A DNA stretch of 5,841 bases, from the NCBI GenBank assembly GCA_030637845.1, contig DAOWFT010000072.1, positions 1 to 5,841 of the forward strand. The letters run 5' to 3'. The notes beneath the pieces are model-generated. The model was not told where the DNA came from, did no database searches, and saw only the letters and a program-made list of their open reading frames with translations. The position numbers were made by a program, and so were the translations under genes. The stretch comes from Thalassospiraceae bacterium (lineage in GTDB: Bacteria > Pseudomonadota > Alphaproteobacteria > Rhodospirillales > Magnetovibrionaceae). Of this stretch, positions 5,511 to 5,841 are shown in pieces (position 1 is the stretch's first letter; each line of letters begins with the position of its first letter).

Positions 5511-5613
5511 ATGCAAATAAATATTGTTACCGACTGAGATTAATTGAGATTTTTTAGTGCCCATTCGAGTGTAGGTTCGTATGGGTATTGTTTCACAAGA
5601 GGGGAGATTTTAC

Positions 5614-5841
5614 ATGTCAGGCATTACACCCGAAGTGCGTGCTGCGCACTGGGCCAAAACCCGAAGCCTAACATTTACAGTGTTGGGCCTTTGGTTCTTC
5701 TTCGCATTTGTTGTTCATTGGTTCGCTAATGACCTCAATGCATTCACATTCATTGGCTTCCCGCTCGGTTTCTATATGGCCGCACAGGGGTCGCTCTTTG
5801 CTTTCGTCGTCATTATTTTCTGGCTTGCTTACAAGCAGAAC
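5614..5841 (+). CDS. DUF4212 protein, small subunit of a sodium:solute symporter (3' end outside window)
   Basis: The first 76 codons of an inner-membrane protein; the reading frame is open to the window edge. DUF4212 proteins are usually about 80-110 residues, so only a short tail should be missing. The family hallmarks are visible: an N-terminal 'AAHWAKTRSLTF', membrane helix 1 (about 18-39, 'TFTVLGLWFFFAFVVHWFA'), the 'FIGFPLGFYMAAQGSL' motif (46-61) and helix 2 (about 54-72). DUF4212 is annotated as the small subunit of a two-part sodium:solute symporter, and the large SSS-family permease gene normally lies directly downstream; it would be expected just past position 5841. The substrate is not known from sequence; acetate or other small organic acids are common guesses. 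The ATG has a strong SD (GAGGGGAG, 5599-5606). The gene should head its own operon, driven from the spacer upstream. Confidence 0.93.
   Translation, partial: MSGITPEVRAAHWAKTRSLTFTVLGLWFFFAFVVHWFANDLNAFTFIGFPLGFYMAAQGSLFAFVVIIFWLAYKQN

Larger units (their letters stand above)
5358..5613. other. Divergent intergenic region before the DUF4212 gene
   Basis: This 256-base, AT-rich spacer separates the divergent unknown gene and symporter subunit gene. It carries the two candidate promoters listed separately and a good ribosome binding site at its right end (GAGGGGAG, 5599-5606, seven bases before the ATG). I see no tRNA, riboswitch fold, terminator or small ORF that I would defend. Confidence 0.6.

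Noticed and set aside
5544..5729. 61-codon plus-strand ORF overlapping the start of the DUF4212 gene
   Set aside because: It runs in another frame through the DUF4212 coding region, lacks any family features, and the DUF4212 frame has a strong SD and clear homology.

Overview
The window looks like chromosomal DNA of an alphaproteobacterium, most likely Rhodospirillales or a related marine lineage. The evidence is a DUF3126 protein (an alphaproteobacterial family), a receiver-like protein with the 'FGPnRRRR' linker common in that group, a hypothetical protein opening with a 'WPxTPEGTtDWdvvFEDP' signature, and moderate GC with AT-rich spacers. No mobile element, CRISPR array, rRNA or tRNA was seen. 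Coding density is normal and all eight genes look intact, except that the last is cut by the window end.

Layout, left to right. (1) DUF3126 gene (+, 47-262), closed by a strong intrinsic terminator. (2) A one-pass membrane protein of unknown function (+, 408-1442) with a short structured leader. (3) A membrane-anchored c-type cytochrome on the minus strand (1502-1933). (4) A 254-base divergent spacer with a 14-bp palindrome and two 11-bp direct repeats; one repeat forms part of a possible MerR/CueR-type operator for the cytochrome. (5) Three plus-strand genes: a receiver-like protein whose phosphoacceptor Asp is Glu (2188-3261), a thioredoxin-fold [2Fe-2S] ferredoxin (3319-3627) and a membrane-tethered DEDDh 3'-5' exonuclease (3674-4603). 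(6) A minus-strand conserved protein of unknown function (4623-5357), convergent with the exonuclease. (7) A 256-base divergent spacer with candidate promoters on both strands. (8) The start of a DUF4212 gene, the small subunit of a sodium:solute symporter (5614 to the window end).

How they may work together. The exonuclease and the DUF4212 gene lie about 1 kb apart; from memory, genes for DnaQ-like exonucleases and DUF4212/SSS symporters can cluster, but here a minus-strand gene separates them. The receiver-like protein appears to have lost its phosphorylation site, and its C-terminal helical region resembles an HPt domain whose His is replaced. It may therefore be a phosphorylation-independent binding or scaffold protein. 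I found no clearly new multi-gene system. The best leads are this doubly degenerate phosphorelay protein, the membrane-bound exonuclease with its possible coupling to the ferredoxin gene, and the possibly metal-responsive promoter of the cytochrome.
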